Assembly (NCBI GenBank): GCA_947453695.1
Contig: CANGHW010000015.1
Coordinates: forward strand, 1-64,000
DNA length: 64,000 bases
Direction of reading: 5' to 3'
Source of the DNA: Opitutia bacterium
GTDB lineage: Bacteria; Verrucomicrobiota; Verrucomicrobiia; Opitutales; Opitutaceae
Shown: piece after piece, positions 55,243 through 63,016 of the stretch
Layout: every line of letters begins with the position of its first letter
Numbering within the stretch: the stretch's first letter is position 1
Notes under the pieces: model-generated
The model's input: only the letters and a program-made list of their open reading frames with translations
Told to the model about the DNA's origin: nothing
The model's database searches: none
Program-made: the position numbers and the translations under genes

Positions 55243-55928
55243 TTTTTCCCCGGCTTCCCCGGCAGTGCCTCGTTGCTCGCATATACCGTCGGGTCCGCCA
55301 CGCCGGCCAGTGCAAACGCCTCACGCCGCTCCACGCACGTGCCGCATTTGCCGCAGTGGATCGCCCCGCCCTTGTAGCACGACCAGGTCCGCGCAAAATC
55401 CACGCCGAGCTTCACACCCGCCGCCGCGATCTCCCCTTTGTTCATCGCGATAAACGGCCGCAGCAGCTGCACGCCCGCATACGTCCCGAGGCGCATCGCG
55501 TCGCCCATCGCGCGCATGAAATCTTCGCGGCAATCTGGATAGATCGCGTGGTCGCCGCCGTGCGCCGCGATCACGAGCCCCTCGGCCCCGACGCTCTCGG
55601 CAAATCCGCACGCGATCGACAGCATGATCGCATTCCGAAACGGCACCACCGTCTGCTTCATGTTCGCCGCCTCGTAGTGTCCATCGGGTATATCCCCGCC
55701 GCTCTTCAGCAGATCCGACGCAAACAACCGCTCCACAAATTCCATGTGCACGATCTCGTGGCGCGTGCCGACGAGCCTTGCGTGTTCCGCTGCGAAAGGG
55801 ATTTCGCAGTGATTGTGCTTCGCCCCGTAGTCGAAACTCATCGCCGCCACCACGTCATGCTCCGCCCGCGCCCAATGGAGCGCGGTCACCGAATCCATCC
55901 CACCCGAACACAACACGACGACTTTCAT
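55239..55928 (-). CDS. queC: 7-cyano-7-deazaguanine synthase QueC
   Basis: 229 aa. The ATP-binding PP-loop is VLCSGGMDSVTALHWA. The C-terminal zinc-binding cysteines are in WSCYKGGAIHCGKCGTCVERREAF. The FDYGAKHNHCEI and TVVPFRNAIML segments are also family hallmarks. It makes preQ0 from 7-carboxy-7-deazaguanine in an ATP-dependent step, so it acts after QueE in the pathway. First gene of the probable que transcript on this strand. Confidence 0.96.
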   Translation of the reverse strand: MKVVVLCSGGMDSVTALHWARAEHDVVAAMSFDYGAKHNHCEIPFAAEHARLVGTRHEIVHMEFVERLFASDLLKSGGDIPDGHYEAANMKQTVVPFRNAIMLSIACGFAESVGAEGLVIAAHGGDHAIYPDCREDFMRAMGDAMRLGTYAGVQLLRPFIAMNKGEIAAAGVKLGVDFARTWSCYKGGAIHCGKCGTCVERREAFALAGVADPTVYASNEALPGKPGKN

Positions 55929-55964
55929 GCGCGCACCCTGAGGGCCTGTGTTGCGCGATGCAAA

Positions 55965-55997
55965 ATCGTTCTCGTTCCACGTTCTCGTAATCGTTCT
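55965..55997. repeat. Direct repeat cluster (ATCGTTCTCGT)
   Basis: ATCGTTCTCGTT, CGTTCTCGT and ATCGTTCT occur in 33 bp, with an inverted GAGAACGAAT at 56028-56037. It fills the gap between the divergent queC and deacetylase genes and may include operator sites, though it looks like an interspersed repeat. Confidence 0.45.
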
Positions 55998-56044
55998 GCT
56001 CTTTCCGCTGCGCCGGTTGCGCGGCCCGAGAACGAATCCCTCCC

Positions 56045-56962
56045 ATGCTCCTCTTCCACGACCCGCAGTGCGCCGATTACGGCTCCGCGATGCGCCCCGA
56101 GCAGCCGGCCCGCGTCGTCCGCACCGCCGCCCACCTCCGCACCGTGCGACCTGCCTGGGAGTTTCGTCTCCCTCCCGGCGCCGACACCGTCACCGACGAC
56201 ATTCTCCAACTTGTTCACACGCCCGCCCACGTCCGCCGCCTCGCCCAACCCCGCGACTTCGACGCCGATACTCCCTTTTTCGACGGCATCGGCGATCACG
56301 CCCGACGGTCCGTCGCGTCCGCCCTCGCCGCTGCGCGTCACGCGCTCGCGCACCGCACGCCCGTTTTTTCGCTCATGCGTCCGCCCGGCCATCACGCGAC
56401 CGCCACGCAGGCCATGGGCTTTTGCTATCTCAACCAGATCGCTCTCGCCGCTGCCTATGCCCATCGCTCACTCGGCGTCGCCCGCGTGGCCGTTTGGGAT
56501 TTCGACGCCCATCATGGCAATGGCACTGAGGCCATTCTCGGTTCGCTGCTCGCCACGCCCGCCACTCGCGACGCTTTTTTCTTCGCCTCCGTCCACCAAC
56601 ACCCCGGCTACCCTGGCACCGGCACACGCGACCTCGGTCCGCAGCTGCGCAACTGGCCCGTCGCTCCGCACACTCCGCGCGCGCAGCACATGGCCGCCCT
56701 CCGCGCCTCGCTCGACGCCGTGATCGCGTTTCGCCCCGGCCTCATCTTGGTCTCCGCTGGTTTTGATGCCTACGCCCGCGACCCCATCACCGCGATGACC
56801 CTCGAACGCGACGATTTCGCCACCCTTGGCCGCTGGCTCGCCGCGGCCGGCCTGCCCACCGCCGCGATCCTCGAAGGTGGCTATAGTCCCGACCTTCCTT
56901 TGTTGGTTGAAGCTTTCCTCGCCGCGTGGGACAACCCTGCCGAGCCACTCACGCCGCCGTAA
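56045..56962 (+). CDS. Histone deacetylase-like amidohydrolase
   Basis: 305 aa. The class II HDAC/acetoin-utilisation fold is shown by HPEQPAR-like MRPEQPARVVRTAAHL, MRPPGHHATATQAMGFCYLN (active-site His pair), VWDFDAHHGNGTEAIL (zinc Asp/His), SVHQHPGYPGTG and VSAGFDAYARDPI (zinc Asp), and a late LEGGYSPDLP. Bacterial members deacetylate polyamines or other small acetylated amines or proteins. The substrate is unknown. The rnd gene follows after 8 bp, so the two are probably cotranscribed. Confidence 0.92.
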   Translation: MLLFHDPQCADYGSAMRPEQPARVVRTAAHLRTVRPAWEFRLPPGADTVTDDILQLVHTPAHVRRLAQPRDFDADTPFFDGIGDHARRSVASALAAARHALAHRTPVFSLMRPPGHHATATQAMGFCYLNQIALAAAYAHRSLGVARVAVWDFDAHHGNGTEAILGSLLATPATRDAFFFASVHQHPGYPGTGTRDLGPQLRNWPVAPHTPRAQHMAALRASLDAVIAFRPGLILVSAGFDAYARDPITAMTLERDDFATLGRWLAAAGLPTAAILEGGYSPDLPLLVEAFLAAWDNPAEPLTPP

Positions 56963-56970
56963 CCGCCCGC

Positions 56971-58146
56971 ATGATTTCCCGCCTTCTTCCACTGCCTGTC
57001 CGCCGTTTGCTCGGTGTGAAAGTGACCACCCGCCCGCCCGCCTACCAACTCCTCGACCAGCCCGGTTCGCTCGCGCCCTTGCTCGCCGCCCTCGACCGCG
57101 TCGATGAGGTCTTCCTCGATACCGAGGCGGACAACATGTATCACTACAAGACCCGCGTCTGCCTCTTCCAGCTCATGGTGGACGGCGAAGTCTTCCTCGT
57201 CGATGTCCTGGCGCCCGGCCTGAAAGTCGAGCCGCTCGTCGAACTTCTCGCCCACAAGCACCTCGTGATGCACGGCAGCGATTTCGATCTGCGCCTCCTC
57301 CACGACCTCTGCGGCTTCCGCCCGAAAAGCATCTTCGATACGATGCTCGCCGCCCAACTCCTCGGCCGCCAGCGTGTCGGCCTCGCCGGTCTCCTCGAGG
57401 AGCATTTCGGCGTCGCGGTCGACAAATCCGGCCAGAAGGCCAACTGGTCCCAGCGGCCCATCACGCCGAAACTCCTCAACTACGCCGCCCTCGACGTCTG
57501 GCATCTCCCCGCCCTCCGCGACATCCTGACCAAGGACCTCAAGAAACTCGGCCGCCTCGCCTGGCTCGACCAACAGTGCCGCGCACAGATCGAATCCGGC
57601 GCGACCGGCTTCGCACCCGCCACCGACATTGATTGGCGCATCGGCCGCAGCGAACGCCTTCGCGGCGCCGGCCTCGGCGTGCTCCACGCCGTCTGGCACT
57701 GGCGCGAAGCCACTGCTCAGCGCCTCGACACCCCGCCCTTCAAAGTCTGCGGCAACACGTTGCTCCTCCAAATCGCCGAAGCCGCCGATCAGGGCGACTC
57801 CGAGGCCTCCATCCTCGAACGCGTCAACCTCGGCAAGCGCCACCCGCGCCTCATCACTTCGCTCGCCGCCGCCCTCCGTGAAGGCCTCGCTTGCGACCCC
57901 AAGACGCTCCCGCGCCGCCCTGGCCGCGACCCGAACCACGTTTCCCTCACCCAATCCGAGGTTGAGCTCCAGGATCGCATCAAAGCCGACCGCGACCGCG
58001 TCGCCGCCCAACTCGGCATTGAGGGCACCCTCATTGCCAACCGCGCCCAACTCGCCCTTATCGCCCGCGCCCCCAAGAAGATCGACGAGCAGCTCCTCCC
58101 CTGGCAGGCCGACCTCCTCCGCCAAGAACCGTCCCTAAAATCTTAG
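56971..58146 (+). CDS. rnd: Ribonuclease D
   Basis: 391 aa from the ATG at 56971 (MISRLLPLPVRRLLGVKV). The DEDDy exonuclease residues are visible: DTEADNMYHYKTRVCLFQ (ExoI), HGSDFDLRLLHDLCGF (ExoII) and LLNYAALDVWHLPAL (ExoIII, Tyr/Asp). An HRDC-type C-terminal domain follows (WREATAQRLDTPPFKVCGNTLLLQIAEA). RNase D trims 3' ends of stable RNAs, mainly tRNA precursors. Length and layout fit. It lies directly after the HDAC-like gene. Confidence 0.9.
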   Translation: MISRLLPLPVRRLLGVKVTTRPPAYQLLDQPGSLAPLLAALDRVDEVFLDTEADNMYHYKTRVCLFQLMVDGEVFLVDVLAPGLKVEPLVELLAHKHLVMHGSDFDLRLLHDLCGFRPKSIFDTMLAAQLLGRQRVGLAGLLEEHFGVAVDKSGQKANWSQRPITPKLLNYAALDVWHLPALRDILTKDLKKLGRLAWLDQQCRAQIESGATGFAPATDIDWRIGRSERLRGAGLGVLHAVWHWREATAQRLDTPPFKVCGNTLLLQIAEAADQGDSEASILERVNLGKRHPRLITSLAAALREGLACDPKTLPRRPGRDPNHVSLTQSEVELQDRIKADRDRVAAQLGIEGTLIANRAQLALIARAPKKIDEQLLPWQADLLRQEPSLKS

Positions 58147-58154
58147 CGCTGCGC

Positions 58155-58189
58155 TTGTAGCGGCCCGAAGCGGTGGTCTGGGACCGCCG
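58155..58189. repeat. REP-like hairpin downstream of rnd
   Basis: TGTAGCGGCCCGAAGCGGTGGTCTGGGACCGCCG contains a CGGTGGTC/GGACCGCCG stem with one mismatch. This is another interspersed palindrome type, and it may end the HDAC-rnd transcript. Confidence 0.45.
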
Positions 58190-58267
58190 TCAGCCTCCCT
58201 CATCGCACTCTTGCGAAACTTCCGCCGCTCCCCAGCGTCCCACTCACCGCTCCCGCACCACCGCCCC

Positions 58268-58522
58268 ATGAAATCGAAGCTCTTCCTTTCCGCCGCGCTT
58301 GTTACCGTCTTCCTTGCCGCCGGTTGCGCCACGCGCACCACTGCCAGTGGCGGCCGCGAAACTAATGTCCTCGGCGGTGCCGTCACCGTCACCACCAATT
58401 CCTTCGAGCCCACGAACTCCGCGACGCTCGACGCCGATACCTCGAAGCTCGCCAGCGCCGGCAATCCCACTGGCAAGAAGACCACCCTCTTCTGGGGCCT
58501 CATCACTCTTCACGACTATTGA
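58268..58522 (+). CDS. Small lipoprotein of unknown function
   Basis: 84 aa from the ATG at 58268 (MKSKLFLSAALVTVFLAAGC). Lipobox LAAGC gives a lipidated Cys at residue 20. The mature ~65 residues are Thr/Ser/Gly-rich (ATRTTASGGRETNVLGGAVTVTTNSF) and end in FWGLITLHDY. No known domain is recognised. It is short but the start, signal and downstream terminator are coherent. Confidence 0.72.
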   Translation: MKSKLFLSAALVTVFLAAGCATRTTASGGRETNVLGGAVTVTTNSFEPTNSATLDADTSKLASAGNPTGKKTTLFWGLITLHDY

Positions 58523-58573
58523 GCGTCTGCGCCGTGGCGCTGTAGATGCGGTCTATGCCGCCGATTTTTGGAG

Positions 58574-58606
58574 ACCCCGCCGGCCCTTCGCCCGCGGGGT
58601 TTTTCT
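58574..58606 (+). terminator. Rho-independent terminator
   Basis: ACCCCGC ... GCGGGGT stem with a 13-nt loop region followed by TTTTCTTT. It lies ~50 bp after the small lipoprotein stop and before the oleC start. Its presence supports the later GTG start for oleC. Confidence 0.75.
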
Positions 58607-58645
58607 TTGCCCCGTCCCTGCCTTCCTCCGAGCTTCGCGCTACTC

Positions 58646-60358
58646 GTGCCCGACTCCGCCGCCAACGCAAACATCGCGCGCCACCTCGCTCTGATGGCTG
58701 CCGCGCACCCGACGCGTGCTGCACTCAAAATTCCCCGCGGCCGCACCCGCGCGGGCGACATCGATTACCTCGCGCTCACCTTCGCCGAACTCGACGCCGA
58801 GGTCTCCGCTTGGTGCGCCCGCCTCACCACCGCCGGCGTCGCCCGCGGCGACCGCACCCTGCTCATGGTGCGCCAAGGCCTCCCGCTCATCGCCTCCGCC
58901 TTCGCTCTCTTCCGCCTCGGCGCGGTTCCCGTCGTGATCGATCCTGGCATGGGCCGGAAAAACTTCCTCGCCTGCGTCGCGCGCTCCCGCCCCACCGCCC
59001 TCGTCGGCATCCCGCTCGCGCAGCTCCTCAGCCATTTCTTCCGCCCCACCTTCCGCACCGTTCGCTCGCGCGTCACCGCGAGCGGCTCCCTCACCGCTCG
59101 TCTCACCCCTCCCAGCTCTCAGCTCTCAACTCTCAGCTGTCAAACTGCCGCCGTGGCGGCGGCCTCCGACTTGGCCGCCGTGTTGTTCACCTCCGGCTCC
59201 ACCGGCGCACCCAAGGGTGTTTGCTACGCCCACGGCCAGTTCGACGCCCAAGTCCGCCTCATCCGCGAAACCTACGGCATTGGCCCCGGCGAAATCGACC
59301 TACCGCTGCTCCCGATCTTCGCCCTCTTTAACCCCGCCCTCGGCATGACGACCATCGTTCCCGAGCTCGACCCCCGCCGCCCCGCCGCCATCGACCCCGG
59401 CAAGATCGTCCAGGCTATCCTTCAGGAAAACGTCACCAACTCTTTTGGTTCGCCCACGCTCTGGCGCAAAATCGGCGACCACTGCCTCGCCGAAAAAATC
59501 ACGCTCCCCACGCTCCGCCGCGTCCTCTGCGCCGGCGCCCCCGTCCCCGCCGCCCTCTGGCAAAACTCCCACGCCTTCCTCCCGCGCGGCCAGCTCCATA
59601 GCCCCTACGGTGCCACCGAAGCCCTCCCGCTCGCCACCATCTCCGCCTCGGAAATCGAAACCCTAAAATCCGAAACCGAAAATCCCCTCGGCGCCTGCGT
59701 TGGCCGCCCCGTGTTCGGCATCGCGATTCGCATCATCGCCCCTGTCGACGGCCCCATCGCCACGCTCGCCGACACGCGTGAACTTCCCTGCGGCAAAATC
59801 GGCGAAATCATCGCCCGCGGCCCCGTTGTCACCCAATCCTACGACGCGCTCCCCGAAGCCACAGCCGCGGCAAAAATCTCCGACCTTCCGGTCTCTCACC
59901 TCTCAACTCTCCGCTCTCAACCCGGCAGCACTGCCGCCGTCTGGCACCGCATGGGTGACTGCGGTTACCTCGACGCCCAAGGCCGCCTTTGGTTTTGCGG
60001 CCGCAAAGCCGAACGCGTCGAAACCTCCGCCGGCACACTTCACACCGAACCCTGCGAACAAGTCTTTCGCACCCACCCCCGCGTCACCCGCTGCGCTCTG
60101 ATCGGTCTCGGCGAACCCGGTCGCCAACGCGCCGCCCTCGTCGTCGAAGCCCTCGTCTCCGACTCCGGTGAAGCTCGTCGCTTCGCTCGCGAACTCCGCG
60201 CACTCGCGCTCGAGCACACGCACACACTCCCGATCAAAACCTTTTACTTCCACCCGCAGTTCCCGGTCGACGTCCGCCACAACGCGAAGATCCACCGCCT
60301 CACCCTCGCTAAGTGGGCCGCCACCGCCAAAGGCTACGAGTCCGACCCCAAAAAATAG
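58646..60358 (+). CDS. oleC: OleC-like acyl ligase (olefin beta-lactone synthetase)
   Basis: 570 aa from a GTG at 58646; the ORF start at 58568 would run through the terminator at 58574-58606. ANL superfamily: LFTSGSTGAPKGVCYAHGQF (P-loop), YGATEALP, the MGDCGYLDAQGRLWFCGRKAERV hinge and the C-terminal HNAKIHRLTLAKW with the catalytic Lys. The context with the next gene, an OleD-type reductase, identifies it as OleC, which closes a beta-hydroxy acid to a beta-lactone in head-to-head long-chain olefin synthesis. Three in-frame low-complexity insertions look like interspersed repeats (near codons 157, 336 and 416). OleA and OleB are not in the window. Confidence 0.85.
   Translation: MPDSAANANIARHLALMAAAHPTRAALKIPRGRTRAGDIDYLALTFAELDAEVSAWCARLTTAGVARGDRTLLMVRQGLPLIASAFALFRLGAVPVVIDPGMGRKNFLACVARSRPTALVGIPLAQLLSHFFRPTFRTVRSRVTASGSLTARLTPPSSQLSTLSCQTAAVAAASDLAAVLFTSGSTGAPKGVCYAHGQFDAQVRLIRETYGIGPGEIDLPLLPIFALFNPALGMTTIVPELDPRRPAAIDPGKIVQAILQENVTNSFGSPTLWRKIGDHCLAEKITLPTLRRVLCAGAPVPAALWQNSHAFLPRGQLHSPYGATEALPLATISASEIETLKSETENPLGACVGRPVFGIAIRIIAPVDGPIATLADTRELPCGKIGEIIARGPVVTQSYDALPEATAAAKISDLPVSHLSTLRSQPGSTAAVWHRMGDCGYLDAQGRLWFCGRKAERVETSAGTLHTEPCEQVFRTHPRVTRCALIGLGEPGRQRAALVVEALVSDSGEARRFARELRALALEHTHTLPIKTFYFHPQFPVDVRHNAKIHRLTLAKWAATAKGYESDPKK
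59113..59145. repeat. CTCTCAGCTCTCAA repeat in oleC coding sequence
   Basis: CAGCTCTCAGCTCTCAACTCTCAGCTGTCAA, translated as SSQLSTLSCQ, directly before the P-loop region. It is related to 59892-59920 and to GCTTAGCTCTCAGCTCTGC between atpF and atpH. Confidence 0.65.
59651..59689. repeat. A-rich GAAATCGAAACC repeat in oleC coding sequence
   Basis: GGAAATCGAAACCCTAAAATCCGAAACCGAAAATCCC, translated as SEIETLKSETENPLG. It contrasts with the surrounding GC-rich codons and looks like a short tandem (AATCCGAAAC) unit. It sits in the loop before the CVGRPV segment of the ligase. Confidence 0.55.
59892..59920. repeat. Second CTCTCAACTCTC repeat in oleC coding sequence
   Basis: TCTCTCACCTCTCAACTCTCCGCTCTCAA, translated as SHLSTLRSQ, located before the hinge motif. 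The shared SxLSTL peptide reflects the shared nucleotide repeat with 59113-59145. Confidence 0.65.
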
Positions 60359-60493
60359 GGCAGACTTCAGTCCTTCCCTCAACGCGCCGCACGCTCGATC
60401 ATAGCCGCACCCTCATTCGTAGCCGCACGCGCCAGCGAGTGGACTGTCCACCCGCCGCCCGCCGTCACACTCTCCTCTGGTTTTCCCCGGTTT

Positions 60494-60520
60494 TCGTGTG
60501 TTTCGTGTGCTTTGTGGTTC
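60494..60520. repeat. TTCGTGTGTTTCGTG repeat overlapping the oleD start
   Basis: TTCGTGTGTTTCGTGTGCTTTGTGGTT contains three in-frame GTG codons, one of which is the likely oleD start. A closely related unit (TTCGTGTATTTCGTGTGTTCCGTGG) lies at 62991-63015 before the last gene. Confidence 0.65.
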
Positions 60521-61572
60521 CTCCCTCCGACACCTCCGTTTCCGCCGCACCCGCCCTCGTCACCGGCGGCACCGGCTTCCTCGGCCGTCGCCTCGTGGAA
60601 CACCTCCTCGCCGCCGGCCGTCCCGTGACCGTCCTCGCCCGACGCGCCGATCCCACCCTCACCGCCCGCGGGGTCCGCTTCATCACCGCCTCCCTCGACG
60701 ACACCGCCGCCGTCACCGCCGCCTGCGCCGGCCACACCACCGTCTTCCACACCGCCGCCAAAGTCGGCGTTTGGGGCCGCTACGACGATTTCTACCGCAC
60801 AAACGTCCTCGGCACCCGCGCCATCCTCGCCGGCTGCCGCGCCCACGGCGTCGCCCACCTCGTTTACACCTCTTCGCCCAGCGTCGTTTACAACGGCCGC
60901 TCCCTCGCCAACGCCGACGAAACGCTTCCGCTCACCACCTCCTGTCCCAGTCCTTATCCGCTCACCAAGGCGATCGCCGAGCGCGAAGTCCTCGCCGCCA
61001 ACTCGCCCTCGCTCCGCACCGTCGCCCTCCGTCCCCACCTCATTTGGGGCGTCGGTGATCCTCACCTCGTCCCTCGCGTCCTTGCGCGCGCCCGCGCGGG
61101 CCGCCTCCGCATCGTCGGTGACGGCACCAACAAGGTCGACATGGTCCACGTCGAAAACGCCGTCGACGCTCACCTCGCCGCCGAATCCGCCCTATCCAGC
61201 CCTCAACCGGATTTGCCCGCGGCCGCCGGCCACGCCTACTTCATTACCAACGGCGAGCCCGTCGTCCTCTGGGACTGGATCAACCAACTCCTGACCGCCC
61301 TCGGTGAGCCCCCCGTCACGCGCCGCCTCTCGCTCTCCACCGCTTCCGCCATCGGCGCCGTCTGCGAAACCCTCTGGCGCCTCCTACCCGTCCAGAGCGA
61401 ACCGCCGATGACGCGCTTCATTGCCGCCGAACTCGCCAAAGACCACTGGTTCAACCTCGCCGCTGCTCGTCGCGACCTCGGCTACTCGCCGCGCATCTCC
61501 ATTGCCGCCGGCACCGCTGAACTCGTGGCCACCCTCCGCGCCGCGCGTTCCGCTTCCTATTCTTTACCGTGA
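60514..61572 (+). CDS. oleD: OleD-like 2-alkyl-3-oxoalkanoate reductase (SDR)
   Basis: 352 aa from the GTG at 60514, the last of three in-frame GTGs in a repeat; the ORF-track start at 60313 overlaps oleC and is unlikely. Extended SDR of the 3-beta-hydroxysteroid dehydrogenase type: LVTGGTGFLGRRLVEHLLAAG, FHTAAKVGVWGRYDDFYRTNVLGT, YTSSPSVVYNGRS and YPLTKAIAERE (catalytic Tyr/Lys), VDMVHVENAVDAHL. These features match OleD, which reduces the OleA product before OleC acts. It lies directly after oleC and its stop overlaps the next start (GTGA). Confidence 0.87.
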   Translation: MVPPSDTSVSAAPALVTGGTGFLGRRLVEHLLAAGRPVTVLARRADPTLTARGVRFITASLDDTAAVTAACAGHTTVFHTAAKVGVWGRYDDFYRTNVLGTRAILAGCRAHGVAHLVYTSSPSVVYNGRSLANADETLPLTTSCPSPYPLTKAIAEREVLAANSPSLRTVALRPHLIWGVGDPHLVPRVLARARAGRLRIVGDGTNKVDMVHVENAVDAHLAAESALSSPQPDLPAAAGHAYFITNGEPVVLWDWINQLLTALGEPPVTRRLSLSTASAIGAVCETLWRLLPVQSEPPMTRFIAAELAKDHWFNLAAARRDLGYSPRISIAAGTAELVATLRAARSASYSLP

Positions 61573-62081
61573 CACCACGCCAAATCCTTCCGCCCGCGCT
61601 CGCGATGTCCGCGATCGTGCTCCTCTCCAACATCCTCGTGCAGTTCCCGATCAACGCGTGGCTCACGTGGGGCGCGTTTTCCTATCCGATCGCCTACTTC
61701 GTCACCGACGTCTGCAACCGCACCTCCGGCCCCGCCGTCGCGCGCCGCGTCGCGTGGGTCGGCTTCGCCGTCGGCCTCATTCTCTCTGCCGTCTTCGCGC
61801 CCGCCCGGGTCGCCTTTGCCTCCGGCGCCGCCTTCATCGTCTCCCAACTCCTCGACGTCGCCGTTTTCAACCGCCTCCGCCAACAATCCTGGTGGAAAGC
61901 CCCGCTCTTCGGTTCGGCCGCCGCGTCCATCGTCGACACCTCACTCTTCTTCGGCGTCGCCTTCATCGGAACGCCCGTCCCCTGGCTCCCCCTCGCGGGC
62001 GGCGACCTTGCCATCAAACTCTTCATGGCCCTCGCCCTCCTCCCGCCCTACCGCGCACTCGTGAATCGCCTGACCGCGTAG
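61569..62081 (+). CDS. Queuosine precursor transporter (YhhQ/VUT family)
   Basis: 170 aa from a GTG at 61569 that overlaps the oleD stop by 4 bp. Five to six hydrophobic helices with the family patterns FPINAWLTWGAFSYPIAYFVTDVCNRTSGPAVARRV and ASGAAFIVSQLLDVAVFNRLRQQSWWKAPLFGSAAASIVDT. Members import preQ0/preQ1 or queuine. The same window encodes QueC and QueE, so this genome may both make and take up precursors. Translational coupling to oleD looks incidental. A REP-like element follows. Confidence 0.88.
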   Translation: MTPRQILPPALAMSAIVLLSNILVQFPINAWLTWGAFSYPIAYFVTDVCNRTSGPAVARRVAWVGFAVGLILSAVFAPARVAFASGAAFIVSQLLDVAVFNRLRQQSWWKAPLFGSAAASIVDTSLFFGVAFIGTPVPWLPLAGGDLAIKLFMALALLPPYRALVNRLTA

Positions 62082-62101
62082 GGGCGTGGCTCGTCCGCGC
62101 C
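62080..62101. repeat. REP-like element
   Basis: AGGGGCGTGGCTCGTCCGCGCC with a preceding GT forms a GGCGTGG/CCGCGCC hairpin. It is of the same form as 17970-17991 and 46733-46757. It lies between the convergent transporter and TrmH-type genes. Confidence 0.6.
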
Positions 62102-62107
62102 GGACGT

Positions 62108-62926
62108 TTATTGCTGCGGGCCAACGCCGCACCGCTGACGCACAGCCTCAAACAGCGTGATGATTGTCGCCATCGCTACATTCAACGAATCCGCCTGCCC
62201 CGCCATCGGGATGCGCACCGGCGTGTCACAGTTCTCCAGCCAGAATTTGCTCAGCCCATACTGTTCGCTCCCCATCACCACCGCGAGCGGCCCGCGCAAA
62301 TTCACGTCCGAGTAGATCTTCTCCGCTGCCGGCGTCGTTGCCGCCATGTGCACGCCCTTTTCTTTCAACCACGCGTGCACCCGCGTGCTCTCCTCGACGA
62401 CGAGAGGCACGGAAAACAGCACGCCCGTTGACGCCCGCACCACGTTAGGATTGAAAATATCCGTCACCGGGTCGCACACGATCACGGCATCGCATCCCGC
62501 CGCATCCGCGCTCCGCAAAATCGTCCCTAGATTCCCCGGCTTCTCGATCGCCTCCACCACGAGGTAAAACGGCTCCGCTTTCACCGGCAGATCCGCCAGC
62601 GCCCGTCGCCACTGCGGCGCCACCGCCAGCAACCCATCCGGCCGCTCGCGATAAGCGACCTTCGCAAAGGCGTCCTTCGACAACTCGAAAACCTGCGCCC
62701 CCGCCGCGCGTGCCTGCTCGATCAGCGCCGGCTCATTCTCCCCTAAAAACCACTCCGGCGAGAAATACATCTCTACCAGCTTCACGTCCTTCTCCAGCGC
62801 CCGCCGGATCTCCCGATAGCCTTCGACCAAAAACACACCCGCTTCGTCGCGCGGACGCCGGTCGCGCAACTTCACGAGCTGCTTCACGCGCGGATTCTGG
62901 AGACTGGAGATTTTTTCGACGGCCAC
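62108..62926 (-). CDS. TrmH/SpoU-family RNA 2'-O-methyltransferase
   Basis: 272 aa from a GTG at 62926 (VAVEKISSLQNPRVKQLVKLRDRRPRDEAGVFLVEGYREI); the upstream 31 codons of the ORF lie in an inverted repeat. The N-terminal substrate-binding domain is followed by the SPOUT knot domain with LVVEAIEKPGNLGTILRSADAAGCDAVIVCD (motif 1), VMGSEQYGLS (motif 2) and IPMAGQADSLNVAMATIITLFEAVRQ (motif 3). It methylates rRNA or tRNA ribose. The exact target is not clear. It is divergent from the last gene across the inverted repeat 62939-63016. Confidence 0.9.
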   Translation of the reverse strand: MAVEKISSLQNPRVKQLVKLRDRRPRDEAGVFLVEGYREIRRALEKDVKLVEMYFSPEWFLGENEPALIEQARAAGAQVFELSKDAFAKVAYRERPDGLLAVAPQWRRALADLPVKAEPFYLVVEAIEKPGNLGTILRSADAAGCDAVIVCDPVTDIFNPNVVRASTGVLFSVPLVVEESTRVHAWLKEKGVHMAATTPAAEKIYSDVNLRGPLAVVMGSEQYGLSKFWLENCDTPVRIPMAGQADSLNVAMATIITLFEAVRQRCGVGPQQ

Positions 62927-62938
62927 GCTGCCGAATTC

Positions 62939-63016
62939 ACCACGAAACCCGCGAAACACACGCCCGAAAAACCATCTCGTTTCCGCCGCTTTCGTGTATT
63001 TCGTGTGTTCCGTGGG
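62939..63016. repeat. Inverted repeat in the divergent region of two RNA methyltransferase genes
   Basis: The left arm ACCACGAAACCCGCGAAACACACGCCCGAAA and the right arm TTTCGTGTATTTCGTGTGTTCCGTGGG are imperfect inverses. The unit ACGAAA/CACA is repeated within each arm. The right arm supplies the GTG start of the downstream gene. It is related to 60494-60520. Confidence 0.75.

Noticed and set aside
54265-56723. Plus-strand ORFs of 294 and 504 aa over exoD/queE/queC
   Set aside because: Arg/His-rich shadow frames opposite well-supported que genes; the 504-aa frame also runs into the deacetylase gene out of frame.
58568-58645. oleC start at the ORF-track position 58568
   Set aside because: It would place the terminator hairpin at 58574-58606 inside the coding region and adds Pro/Arg-rich sequence with no ligase similarity.
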